Shown: positions 25,000 through 32,258, counted from the first letter of the stretch. The stretch is DNA of 33,541 bases from JBKPRX01 sp046734795 (GCA_046734795.1 JBKPRX010000006.1:1-33541), one strand, 5' to 3'. Translations and numbers: made by a program. Notes: generated by a model from the letters alone, not told the origin.

Positions 25000-25638
25000 C
25001 TACGGCGACAGGTCCGCCGCGGGCGGAGCTTCGCCGCCGCCCTTGTTTCTCCGGCGTCGTTGGATCCACCAGACGATCCCGCCGATGACGACCGCGCCGG
25101 CGAGAATGCCGAACGCGACCCAGCCCCAGTCGGTCGTGTCTTCCTCTTCGTCTGAAGCTGCCGCAGCGACGGCTGCGGCGCCGGCGGGACTGACTCCCTC
25201 CGACGTTGTCGTCGTCGCGGATGTGGTGGCGGTCGTCGTCGGCGCCGGCGCGGCGACGACCGTTTGGGTCTCGGCGACGGTGACGGTTTCCGGGGTGGAC
25301 GGTTGCGTCAGCGTCCGCGTCGTCCGTGTCACCACCACGGTCGTCGTCGTCTCTTCGGGCGCAGTCGTCGTGGTGGCCGCTTCCGTCGTGGTCTCGATCT
25401 CCGTTGTCGTCGGAACCTCGGTCGTCGTGACCTCTGTCGAGGCGGCAGGTGCGGTGGGTGCCGTCCGCGTCGCGGGCAGCGTCGGAGTCGTTCGCGTCCC
25501 GCTGGTGCGCGTCGCAAGCGCGGAACCCGCGCCGCCTTCTCCGCAGGACGTCAGAAGTGCCGCGGTTGCGACACCCAGTGCTCCGGCGGCGACCAGCCGT
25601 AAGCCGGTTCGCACACTCACTCGCGCGTCGCCGGTCAC
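25000..25638 (-). CDS. Thr/Val/Glu-rich surface protein with lipobox-like N-terminus and C-terminal membrane anchor
   Basis: A 212-aa exported protein of unknown function. The N-terminus is a signal peptide (LRLVAAGALGVATAALLTSC) with a lipobox-like LTSC, Cys about residue 32. Residues of about 40-150 are low-complexity, almost only Thr, Val, Ala, Glu and Pro (TTTEVPTTTEIETTTEAATT), the kind of extended stalk that is often O-glycosylated. Near the C-terminus a helix (WGWVAFGILAGAVVIGGIVW) is followed by RRRRNKGG and a short tail, a typical stop-transfer. Having both a lipobox and a C-terminal anchor is unusual; one of the two may be non-functional. Two later in-frame GTG codons are possible starts. 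It is next to a secreted CAP-domain protein in the same direction. Confidence 0.75.
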   Translation of the reverse strand: MTGDARVSVRTGLRLVAAGALGVATAALLTSCGEGGAGSALATRTSGTRTTPTLPATRTAPTAPAASTEVTTTEVPTTTEIETTTEAATTTTAPEETTTTVVVTRTTRTLTQPSTPETVTVAETQTVVAAPAPTTTATTSATTTTSEGVSPAGAAAVAAAASDEEEDTTDWGWVAFGILAGAVVIGGIVWWIQRRRRNKGGGEAPPAADLSP

Positions 25639-25706
25639 CGCAGGCAGGGTCTCGCGGCGACAAGCGCGAGCGCATCACCCGGAACGGACGAGCCGCGAGG
25701 TGTCGT

Positions 25707-26243
25707 CTACCGACGGACGCCGAAGTCCGTGGTGATGATCGTGACCGGGTGTCCGCCGTAGGTTCCCGGCGCAGACGCGACGTGTACGGCCGAGATTCCT
25801 ATCTCGCGCCAGCGCGCGGTCAACAAGTTCTCGCGGTGCGGCGGGCTGTCGAGCCACATCTTCAGCGCAGCGTCTGCGGCGATGTCGGGTGAGGACCACA
25901 GGAGGTTCTCGCCGACGGACCAGTAGCCGCTTCGGCCTTGGCCGTAGTAGCGCTTGACGCGAATCCAGAAATCGCTTCCGTCAGCCGAGTCGTGGCTGAA
26001 ATAGCCGCCCGCCGCCATCGAATGCGAGTGCTGTCGGGCGGCCGCGGTGAGCGGCGCGGAGATCCGAAGGGGTGCGAGACCGCGCGACCGGCGCAGCTGG
26101 TTGATCTGCCCGAGCACTCCGACCTCGAGTGAGGACAGAGCGACTCTCTTGCTTGCGGGCGACGTGGAGCGCGCGGGCGCCGATGCGACCACGGACACAG
26201 CGAGCACTGCCGCTGCGAGCAGCATCCCCCATCTGCGCAGCAT
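25707..26243 (-). CDS. Secreted CAP/SCP-domain protein (YkwD-like)
   Basis: A 178-aa protein with a signal peptide (MLLAAAVLAVSVVASAPARS) and one CAP domain. The family's landmark segments are LGQINQLRRSRGLAPLRISA, ARQHSHSMAAGGYFSHDSAD (first His), SVGENLLWSSPD (CAP Glu), and WLDSPPHRENLLTARWREIG (second His), then ITTDFG at the end. Bacterial CAP proteins such as YkwD are secreted or wall-associated, with roles that remain poorly defined. Start ATG 26243. It is the last gene after the AI-2E transporter, separated by a 118-base spacer holding a distinctive AT-rich repeat. Confidence 0.92.
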   Translation of the reverse strand: MLRRWGMLLAAAVLAVSVVASAPARSTSPASKRVALSSLEVGVLGQINQLRRSRGLAPLRISAPLTAAARQHSHSMAAGGYFSHDSADGSDFWIRVKRYYGQGRSGYWSVGENLLWSSPDIAADAALKMWLDSPPHRENLLTARWREIGISAVHVASAPGTYGGHPVTIITTDFGVRR

Positions 26244-26309
26244 GGTGCGAGAATCGGGCTGATCCAGTTTCGTCGCATCCCCCGAAAGGACTATTTGGCA
26301 AGATAACTA

Positions 26310-26342
26310 GACCCACCGCTGTTATTGGTGCTGTTATGGGTC
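26310..26342. repeat. Inverted and direct repeat in an AT-rich spacer
   Basis: GACCCA (26310-26315) and TGGGTC (26337-26342) form a six-base inverted repeat. Inside it, GCTGTTATTGGT and GCTGTTATGGGT are imperfect direct repeats of 12 bases, and CTAG tetramers flank the unit (26307-26310 and about 26348-26351). The surrounding 26290-26360 is much more AT-rich than the rest of the window, so it is likely the promoter/operator region of the CAP-domain gene. Confidence 0.5.
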
Positions 26343-26361
26343 GTAATCTAGAAAAACCTGC

Positions 26362-27450
26362 TCAGGGCGCTTCTGGAGAGGCCCCCGGCACGCCCTCGAC
26401 GATCGCCTCGCGGCGGTGTCGCTGCCAGTCGACGATGAGCACCTGAATCGCGCCGGCAATCGGAATCGCGCCGAGCGCGCCCAGTACGCCGGCGACCTCG
26501 GCGCCGATCAATACCGACACGAGCACGGCGAGCGGCGAGAGCTGCACCGTCCGTCCATACACGACGGGCTGAAGGATGTGGTTCTCGAGCTGCTGGTAGA
26601 CGATGAAGAAGATGGCGACGATGATCGCTGCGGTCAGCCCCTGAGCCGCGAGCGCGACGAGCACGACGATGATCGCTGCGATCGTGGCGCCCGCGAGCGG
26701 GATCAGGTCGAGCAGCGCGACGACGAGTCCGAGCGCGACCGCAAACGGCACGCCGACCGCGTAGAGAACCGTCCCCGATGCGATGCCTGCGATCAGGCTG
26801 ATGAACAGGTTTCCGGTGACGTAACCACCAACCGTTCGGTAAACGTCGTAGCTGACGTTCCGCCACCGTGGCTGCTGCTGCTCCGGCACCAGGCTGAAGA
26901 TGCGATCCATCCACCTCGGCCCCTCGAGCAGCATGAACAACGTCATGAAGACGATCGTCACGACAGCTGCGATCGTCGTCAGGACGCTCTTCGTCACCGC
27001 GAGGGCCGCGCCGCCGCCGATGCCGACGACCTTCTTGACTCCGCCTCCTTCGATCGCGTCCTGAACCCGCTCCCTGATGTGGTACTTCGTCTCGAGGAAC
27101 CCGAGCCTGCCTCTGCCTTTCGTCAGGTCGTCGATGTAGTCGGGAACCTTGTGCGCGAAGTTGTTCACCTGGTCGACGATCGTCGGGATGAACAGCGCGG
27201 CGAGTCCGGCGATCGCTCCGAGCGCAACGAGGAACGCGACCGCCACGGCGGTTCCGCGGCGCTTGATCCCACGGTGCTGGAGCCAGTCGACGAAGGGGTT
27301 GAGCGCGAGCGCGAGGAAGAGCGAGATGAGCACCCAGGTCAGGATGTGCCGCGCGATCCAGAGGATCCACAGCACGACGAGGACGAGGAGCAGGATTCCG
27401 AGGGCGCCGAAGATCGTCCGCGCCCGGAAAAGGACGATGCGTTCGATCAT
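26362..27450 (-). CDS. AI-2E family transporter (UPF0118)
   Basis: A 362-aa polytopic membrane protein. Helices include IFGALGILLLVLVVLWILWI, GTAVAVAFLVALGAIAGLAA, SVLTTIAAVVTIVFMTLFML, and a C-terminal group VALGLVVALLDLIPLAGATI and VAIFFIVYQQLENHILQPVV. The ALLDLIPLAGATIA and YQQLENHILQPVVYG motifs are hallmarks of the AI-2E/PerM family. Members transport varied substrates (autoinducer-2, sodium/proton exchange); the substrate here is unknown. Start ATG 27450 is within a few bases of the divergent small gene. Confidence 0.92.
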   Translation of the reverse strand: MIERIVLFRARTIFGALGILLLVLVVLWILWIARHILTWVLISLFLALALNPFVDWLQHRGIKRRGTAVAVAFLVALGAIAGLAALFIPTIVDQVNNFAHKVPDYIDDLTKGRGRLGFLETKYHIRERVQDAIEGGGVKKVVGIGGGAALAVTKSVLTTIAAVVTIVFMTLFMLLEGPRWMDRIFSLVPEQQQPRWRNVSYDVYRTVGGYVTGNLFISLIAGIASGTVLYAVGVPFAVALGLVVALLDLIPLAGATIAAIIVVLVALAAQGLTAAIIVAIFFIVYQQLENHILQPVVYGRTVQLSPLAVLVSVLIGAEVAGVLGALGAIPIAGAIQVLIVDWQRHRREAIVEGVPGASPEAP

Positions 27451-27503
27451 GCTTACGGGGTGTACGGGGTTTCGGGCGCGCTTCCTCCTGTAACAAGCGC
27501 CGC

Positions 27504-27797
27504 GTGAGCCTCCGCGGCGATCCGATCCACGAGCTCGCGACGCTGCCGGACGGCCGCACGGTCGAGATTCGCGTCGGCGTCGCCGAGGACTCGTACATCG
27601 CTCCGCGGGAGCTCGACACCGTCACTCTCGAGCTCGCGAGCGACGGCGAGCATCTCGCGGCGGTGACGACGGTTTTGGACGCCGCCCAGACGAGCGAGGC
27701 GCGTCAGCTCGCCCGCGAGATCAAGCAAGGTCTCGAGTCGGGTACGCTCGAGCCGACCGCAGGCTCGATCGAGCCGCTCGCGGAAGAGCTGCGTTGA
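27504..27797 (+). CDS. Small conserved-looking protein of unknown function
   Basis: A 97-aa acidic protein: GDPIHELATLPDGRTVEIRV then beta-rich YIAPRELDTVTLELASDGEH and a helical end TSEARQLAREIKQGLESGTL. No recognised domain. GTG 27504 has no Shine-Dalgarno; a TGTAAC at 27489-27494 might be a -10 element placing the transcript start within a few bases of the GTG. The TGA overlaps the ppiB ATG by one base (TGATG), so the two are translationally coupled, which supports it as a real gene. Confidence 0.7.
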   Translation: MSLRGDPIHELATLPDGRTVEIRVGVAEDSYIAPRELDTVTLELASDGEHLAAVTTVLDAAQTSEARQLAREIKQGLESGTLEPTAGSIEPLAEELR

Positions 27798-28252
27798 TGT
27801 CGAAGGCGACCCTGCACACGAATCACGGCGAGCTCGAGGTCGAGCTCTTCGACGACGACGCGCCGCAGACGGTCGAGAATTTCCGCAAGCTCGCCGGCGA
27901 CGGTTTCTACGACGGCGTCATCTTCCATCGCGTGATTCCCGGCTTCATGATCCAGGGCGGCGATCCGACCGGAACCGGCCGAGGCGGGCCCGGCTACACG
28001 TTCGACGACGAGATCAACGACCACAAGGTGGAGCGTGGCGCGCTCGCGATGGCGAACGCCGGGCCGAACACAAACGGCAGCCAGTTCTTCGTCGTCACTG
28101 CCGACGCGTGCCCGTGGCTCGACGGAAAGCACACGGTCTTCGGCCGTGTCGTCAGCGGCATGGAGGTCGTCGATGCGATCGAAGGCGTCGAGACGGACGC
28201 CGGCGACAAACCGCGCGACGACGTCGTGATCGAGCGCGTCGCGCTCGCCTAG
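27797..28252 (+). CDS. ppiB: Cyclophilin-type peptidyl-prolyl cis-trans isomerase
   Basis: A 151-aa cytosolic cyclophilin that accelerates proline isomerisation during folding. Recognisable segments are TVENFRKLAGDGFYDGVIFH, then RVIPGFMIQGGDPTGTGRGG (active-site Arg in FHRVIP and Gln in MIQGGDP), YTFDDEIN, GALAMANAGPNTNGSQFFVV and LDGKHTVFGRVVSGMEVVDA. ATG 27797 overlaps the upstream gene's stop; the TTG immediately before it is less likely. Its TAG shares CTAG with the convergent DUF6328 gene. Confidence 0.97.
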   Translation: MSKATLHTNHGELEVELFDDDAPQTVENFRKLAGDGFYDGVIFHRVIPGFMIQGGDPTGTGRGGPGYTFDDEINDHKVERGALAMANAGPNTNGSQFFVVTADACPWLDGKHTVFGRVVSGMEVVDAIEGVETDAGDKPRDDVVIERVALA

Positions 28253-28731
28253 TCGCGGCTCCGCAGCCACGCGAACCCCGCGAGGCCGTACCAGAGCGCG
28301 AAGAACACGGCCACGATGGCAGCCGTTGTCGCAACCGCGGTCGTCCGGTCGAAGATGAAGTCCGTGACGAGGAGCACGACGGAGCTGATCGAGACGGCCA
28401 AGAAGAACAGGCCCGCGATCGCGAGGCCGTTCGACAGCGAAACGATCTTGCCCTTGTTCTCGACTCGCCAGCGCAACCGGTGGTATGCGCTCGGTGCGAT
28501 GAGAAATGCAGACGAAACCGCTGTCGCGAGGAACGCAACGAAAAAGACGTCGCGCTGGAAATCGTCGGTTCGTGTCCAGCCGTTCGCGAACGGCACCGCG
28601 AGCAAGAACGCGAAGAGCACCTGCACGCCCGGCAAGGCGACGCGCAGCTCGTTCAGAAGCTCGATCAGCTCGCGGTCGTGCCGTTCCTTTGGACTCTCAC
28701 CGGGCTCCGGGCCGCGGTCGTCGTCGATCAC
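28249..28731 (-). CDS. DUF6328-type membrane protein
   Basis: A 160-aa four-helix membrane protein. The cytosolic N-terminus ELIELLNELRVALPGVQVLF leads into helix 1 and DDFQRDVFFVAFLATAVSSA, then FLIAPSAYHRLRWRVENKGK, LFFLAVSISSVVLLVTDFIF and AIVAVFFALWYGLAG. The ELRVALPGVQVLFAFLL and APxAYHRL patterns are those of DUF6328 proteins of actinobacteria; function unknown. GTG 28731 lies 16 bases after the leuA stop, so it probably shares the leuA transcript. Confidence 0.85.
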   Translation of the reverse strand: MIDDDRGPEPGESPKERHDRELIELLNELRVALPGVQVLFAFLLAVPFANGWTRTDDFQRDVFFVAFLATAVSSAFLIAPSAYHRLRWRVENKGKIVSLSNGLAIAGLFFLAVSISSVVLLVTDFIFDRTTAVATTAAIVAVFFALWYGLAGFAWLRSRD

Positions 28732-28747
28732 CGCGGCACCGTAACCG

Positions 28748-30448
28748 TCAGGAACCTGCGTCGAACGCGGCGAGCGCCTCCGCCGCCTGCGCGCGCAGTG
28801 CGAGCGAGCGGTTGACAGCGTTCACGACCGCGCGCAGCGACGCCGTGACGATGCTCGAGTGGATGCCGACACCCCAAACGGGATCCTCGTCGACGTCGGC
28901 CTCGACATACGCCGCGGCGCTCGCGTCCGCACGCTTCGCCATCGCGTGCTCGTGGTAGTCGCGGATCTTGATCGCGATCCCGAACTCGCGCGCGAACGCG
29001 TCCACGAGTGCGTCGATCGGTCCGTTCCCGGTCCCCTCGACGTCGTGCTCGAGCCCGTCGACGCGAACCTTGGCCGCGAGACGTTCCTCGCCGTCGGAAG
29101 AGTGCGAATACGAGACGAGCTCGTATGGCTGCGCATACGCGAGGTAGTGCTCCTCGAAGAGGGTCAGGAGCTCACTCGAAGTGAGCTCGTCACCGCGCTC
29201 GTCGGTGATCGCCTGAACCTTCTGTGCGAAGTCGACCTGCAATCCGCGCGGCAGCTCGAGATTGTGGTCGGTCTCCATCAGGTACGCGACGCCGCCCTTT
29301 CCCGACTGCGAGTTGACGCGGATGATTGCCTCGTAGTCGCGACCTACGTCCATCGGGTCGATCGCGAGGTACGGAACGTCCCAGGCTTCCGACGCTGACC
29401 GCTCCTGCGCGTACATCCCTTTCTTGATCGCGTCCTGGTGCGACCCGGAGAACGCCGTATAGACGAGCTCGCCGACGTACGGGTGCCGCTGATGAATCGG
29501 CAGCTCGTTGCACTCCTCGACGATCCTCGCGGCATCGTCGATCTGCGAGAGGTCGAGCTTCGGGTCGACGCCTTGCGTGAGCAGGTTCAACGCGATCGTG
29601 ATCAAGTCGACGTTGCCAGTTCGCTCACCGTTGCCGAACAGCGTCCCCTCGACGCGTTCGCCGCCTGCCATCAAGCCCAACTCGGCGGTTGCGACAGCCG
29701 TGCCCCGGTCGTTGTGCGGATGGATCGAGAGGATGACCGAGTCGCGTCTCGAGAAGTTGCGCCCGAACCACTCGAGCCGGTCGGCGTAGACGTTCGGCGG
29801 GAACTGCTCGACCGTCGTCGGGAGGTTGACGATCATCTTCTCGTCCGGCGTCGGCCCCCACTCCTCTGCAACCGCCTCGCAGATCTCGAGCGCGAAGTCG
29901 AGCTCCGTGTGATGGAAGCTCTCCGGCGAATACTGGAAGACCACGTGCGTCTCGCCCATGCCCGCGGCAAGCTGCTTGCAGAGGCCCGTGCCTCGGACGG
30001 CGAGCTGCGTGATGCCCTCTCTGTCGAGGCGGAAGACGACCCGCCGCTGTGTGGTCGACGTCGAGTTGTAGAGGTGGACGATCGCGCGCCGTGCGCCCTC
30101 GATCGACTCGAACGTGCGCTCGATCAACTCCGGCCGCGCTTGCGTCAGCACGGCAATCGTCGTGTCGTCCGGGATCAGGTCGTCCTCGATCAGCCGCCGC
30201 ACGAAGTCGAAGTCCGTCTTCGAAGCCGACGGGAAGCCGACCTCGATCTCCTTCACACCGAGTCGCACGAGCAGGTCGAACATCTTCTGCTTGCGCGGCG
30301 AGTCCATCGGCTTCACGAGTGCCTGGTTGCCGTCGCGCAAGTCGGTCGAGCACCAGACCGGCGCGCGGTCGACGACGACGTTGGGCCACCTGCGGTCAGG
30401 CAGCTCGACCGTGTCGTAAGTGCGGTACTTCCAATGGGGCATCGTCAT
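28748..30448 (-). CDS. leuA: 2-Isopropylmalate synthase (LeuA type 2)
   Basis: First committed enzyme of leucine synthesis: acetyl-CoA plus 2-oxoisovalerate gives 2-isopropylmalate. At 566 aa it is the longer form common in actinobacteria. APVWCSTDLRDGNQALVKPM carries the metal-binding Asp; VGFPSASKTDFDFVR, HVVFQYSPESFHHTELDF, ILSIHPHNDRGTAVATAELG and GTLFGNGERTGNVDLITIAL complete the TIM barrel, with HPHNDRG supplying the metal histidines. The C-terminal LeuA_dimer regulatory domain (leucine feedback) includes EGTGNGPIDALVDAF. ATG 30448 follows AGGAGGAGG (30460-30468) by 11 bases; ATG 30442 is an alternative. A Leu-rich leader ORF precedes it, and DUF6328 follows. Confidence 0.97.
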   Translation of the reverse strand: MTMPHWKYRTYDTVELPDRRWPNVVVDRAPVWCSTDLRDGNQALVKPMDSPRKQKMFDLLVRLGVKEIEVGFPSASKTDFDFVRRLIEDDLIPDDTTIAVLTQARPELIERTFESIEGARRAIVHLYNSTSTTQRRVVFRLDREGITQLAVRGTGLCKQLAAGMGETHVVFQYSPESFHHTELDFALEICEAVAEEWGPTPDEKMIVNLPTTVEQFPPNVYADRLEWFGRNFSRRDSVILSIHPHNDRGTAVATAELGLMAGGERVEGTLFGNGERTGNVDLITIALNLLTQGVDPKLDLSQIDDAARIVEECNELPIHQRHPYVGELVYTAFSGSHQDAIKKGMYAQERSASEAWDVPYLAIDPMDVGRDYEAIIRVNSQSGKGGVAYLMETDHNLELPRGLQVDFAQKVQAITDERGDELTSSELLTLFEEHYLAYAQPYELVSYSHSSDGEERLAAKVRVDGLEHDVEGTGNGPIDALVDAFAREFGIAIKIRDYHEHAMAKRADASAAAYVEADVDEDPVWGVGIHSSIVTASLRAVVNAVNRSLALRAQAAEALAAFDAGS

Positions 30449-30459
30449 GCGAACTCAAT

Positions 30460-30468
30460 CCTCCTCCT
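30460..30468 (-). promoter_or_regulatory. leuA Shine-Dalgarno, complementary to the leader Leu codons
   Basis: AGGAGGAGG on the minus strand. It is an exact 9-base complement of CCTCCTCCT in the leader peptide ORF (plus-strand 30540-30548), so the two can pair in the mRNA. A second purine-rich GGAGGAG lies in the hairpin just upstream (about 30477-30483) and could compete. Confidence 0.7.
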
Positions 30469-30480
30469 GAAGGCGTACTC

Positions 30481-30541
30481 CTCCCGAAATGCGGGAGCGC
30501 GGGGCGGTATGTCGAGTCGCTCGCTTCCCCTAGCGGGGAAG
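30481..30541 (-). promoter_or_regulatory. leuA leader hairpins
   Basis: Two perfect inverted repeats lie between the leader ORF and leuA. The first (30524-30541) has arms CTTCCCC/GGGGAAG and a four-base loop, and spans the leader stop codon, its 5' arm overlapping the last Leu codons. The second (30481-30497) has arms CTCCCG/CGGGAG with a five-base loop, ending next to GGAGGAG. Neither is followed by a T run, so they look like elements of a translational rather than a terminator-based switch. Confidence 0.6.
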
Positions 30542-30601
30542 GAGGAGGGCGGGCGCGAGCAGAGCCTCAGAGGCGGAGACCGGCTGAAGAACGCGCGCCA
30601 T
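30530..30601 (-). CDS. Putative leucine-rich leader peptide of leuA
   Basis: A 23-residue ORF begins at ATG 30601 and stops with TAG at 30530, ending EALLAPALLLPR. Six of 23 residues are leucine, five of them in the last 10 residues (CTG CTC ... CTC CTC CTT). Its ATG lies exactly where a transcript from the promoter at 30609-30637 would start, so it would be a leaderless message, as seen for other actinobacterial leader peptides. Stalling at the Leu codons would mask CCTCCTCCT, which can otherwise pair with the leuA Shine-Dalgarno. An in-frame ATG four codons upstream overlaps the -10 element and is unlikely to be used. Confidence 0.65.
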   Translation of the reverse strand: MARVLQPVSASEALLAPALLLPR

Positions 30602-30608
30602 GGCCGAG

Positions 30609-30637
30609 ACCATACCGAGGCGCGCGAGCAGCGGCAA
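30609..30637 (-). promoter_or_regulatory. leuA promoter
   Basis: On the minus strand TTGCCG (30632-30637) and TATGGT (30609-30614) are separated by 17 bases, a good housekeeping-sigma match. The predicted start, seven to eight bases downstream, falls on the leader ATG at 30601. Confidence 0.65.
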
Positions 30638-30663
30638 ACGTTTGCAGGAACGGAGTCCGTTCC
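30634..30663. promoter_or_regulatory. Two adjacent palindromes, likely operators
   Basis: GCAAACGTTTGC (30634-30645) is a perfect 12-base palindrome with the AACGTT centre typical of LacI-family operators; it overlaps the leuA -35. GGAACGGA-G-TCCGTTCC (30647-30663) is a perfect 8+1+8 inverted repeat right beside it. Both lie between leuA and the divergent secreted protein gene and could control either. Confidence 0.5.
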
Positions 30664-30718
30664 GTTCCTGGGCCTTCGGGGGGTCGAATTCGGCCCAGAC
30701 GGTGCGAGTCTTCGGGGG

Positions 30719-32188
30719 ATGGGCACGGACGACTGCGGAGCGGGCTCCAGCCTGCGTACGAATGCCCGTCGGCGGCACTTGCTACTTGCTGCCGTCGCAG
30801 CGGGCGTCTTCGTCACGTGCATCGCGACAGCGACCTCGGCGACGACGAAAGGGCAGATTGCAAGCGTCGGCGGCGATCCGGTCACAGAGAGCGCGAAGCC
30901 GGGCATTGCCGCGTGGCAGCCGCTCTCCCCGAACGGACGCGACCATGAGATCGAGGGTTACGCGTCGGAGACGAGCCTGACGCCGGGGCAGTCACTCCAC
31001 CTGCACGTCAGCGTCAAGCCGGCTGCGCGCTACCAGATCCAGATCTACCGGCTCGGCTGGTACCGCGGCAAAGGCGGGCGCCTCATGCGCTGCATCCCAG
31101 TGTGCACCGGTTCGCTCAAAGGAACGACGCAGGCGATTCCAGAGCCGGCAACCGAGACCGGGTTCCTCCGGCTCACGTGGCCGGCGACGACGGTCCTGCG
31201 TATACCCACGAGCTGGGTCACCGGTCTCTACGTCGCAAAGCTCGTCCTCTGGACGAATCCCAGGCAGTGGCCGGGCACGGGCCACTCGGCGGTCGTCCCG
31301 TTCATCGTGCGCGACCCCGCGAACGCGAAGCCGAGCAAGATCCTCGTGATCAGCGACGCGAACACCGAGGAGGCCTACAACAACTGGGGCGGCAAGAGCC
31401 TCTACAACTTCAACAGCACCGGCGGCGTCTCGGCGAATCACGTCTCGTTCGACCGGCCGTACGCCGCCGAGCTCTGGTTCTACGAGATCCGGCTGATCAT
31501 GTTCCTCGAAAGCCAGCGCCGCCTGGATCTGTCGTACGCGACAGACGTGGACGTGCAGGAGCGTCCGGGCGAGCTCTTGCGCCACAAGGTTGTGCTCGTC
31601 ACCGGTCACAACGAGTACTGGAGCCGCCAGATGCGAGATGCATACGAAGCGGCTCGTGACCGCGGCGTGAATCTCGCTTTCTTCGGCGGGAACTTCGGTG
31701 ACTGGCAGATCCGCTACGAGGACGCGAACCGGACGCTCGTCGAATACCGCTCAGCGACTGCCGACCCGAATCCGAGTGAGGCGGACAAGACGGTGAAGTT
31801 CGGCCAGCTGCGTCCCCCGCGGCCGCAATGCCAGATCCTCGGCACGCAGTTTGTCGACAACATCGCAACACTCCCGCGGGAGTTCCGCATCAACGACGCT
31901 GCGCTTCAGGATCCGTGGTTTGCCGGAACCGGCTTCAAGGCCGGCGACACGTTCTCCGCCGTCGCGGGCGAGGCCGACATCGCCGCTCCCGAGGGCTGCC
32001 TGCCCTATCCGGTGACGACGTTCTGGACATCGACACTCCAACGGAACTTTGCGCCGGCGATCCGCTACCGGGCCGCCTCGGGAGCGACCGTCTTCGCCGC
32101 GGGCTCGTACGCACTCTCGCTCACGGGCCTGACCGATGCTCGCCTGCGCCGCTTCACCGTCAATGCGCTGACGAGCCTGAGCCGCTAG
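30719..32188 (+). CDS. Secreted N,N-dimethylformamidase beta-subunit-like protein
   Basis: A 489-aa exported protein. The N-terminus NARRRHLLLAAVAAGVFVTC is an Arg-led signal peptide (possibly Tat). Residues about 80-200 form a beta-rich domain (LHLHVSVKPAARYQIQIYRL, GWYRGKGGRLM). The rest resembles the catalytic domain of N,N-dimethylformamidase large subunits and related uncharacterised proteins: SDANTEEAYNNWGGKSLYNF (about 212-231), RPYAAELWFYE, DVDVQERPGELLRHKVVLVT, and GHNEYWS at about 296-302 with ARDRGVNLAFFGGN after it. In DMFase the iron is held by two Tyr and one Glu; whether these are conserved here cannot be settled by eye. Most secreted homologues have unknown substrates. The long upstream extension of the frame is antisense to leuA; ATG 30719 gives the signal peptide directly. 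Confidence 0.8.
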   Translation: MGTDDCGAGSSLRTNARRRHLLLAAVAAGVFVTCIATATSATTKGQIASVGGDPVTESAKPGIAAWQPLSPNGRDHEIEGYASETSLTPGQSLHLHVSVKPAARYQIQIYRLGWYRGKGGRLMRCIPVCTGSLKGTTQAIPEPATETGFLRLTWPATTVLRIPTSWVTGLYVAKLVLWTNPRQWPGTGHSAVVPFIVRDPANAKPSKILVISDANTEEAYNNWGGKSLYNFNSTGGVSANHVSFDRPYAAELWFYEIRLIMFLESQRRLDLSYATDVDVQERPGELLRHKVVLVTGHNEYWSRQMRDAYEAARDRGVNLAFFGGNFGDWQIRYEDANRTLVEYRSATADPNPSEADKTVKFGQLRPPRPQCQILGTQFVDNIATLPREFRINDAALQDPWFAGTGFKAGDTFSAVAGEADIAAPEGCLPYPVTTFWTSTLQRNFAPAIRYRAASGATVFAAGSYALSLTGLTDARLRRFTVNALTSLSR

Positions 32189-32258
32189 AGCAGTTCCACC
32201 AGCATCCGCGGCGGCGCCTTCTGCGTTGTCTCTTCAGCGTCGCCGAACCGCGGCGCAC

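Noticed and set aside
25150..25560. Simple-sequence repeat or mobile element
   Set aside because: The GTC/GTG-rich stretch is the coding sequence of the Thr/Val-rich stalk and not an independent repeat.
26244..26361. c-di-GMP or c-di-AMP riboswitch upstream of the CAP-domain gene
   Set aside because: The spacer contains GGGGGATGCGACGAAACTGG, superficially similar to aptamer pieces, but the conserved motifs and stems of neither class can be assembled.
30449..30601. T-box or Rho-independent attenuator before leuA
   Set aside because: No T-box sequence or specifier-loop layout and no hairpin followed by T residues; the elements fit a leader-peptide translational switch better.
29438..30718. 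N-terminal extension of the secreted dimethylformamidase-like protein to 916 aa
   Set aside because: It is antisense to leuA and its leader; starting at 30719 puts a signal peptide at the N-terminus.
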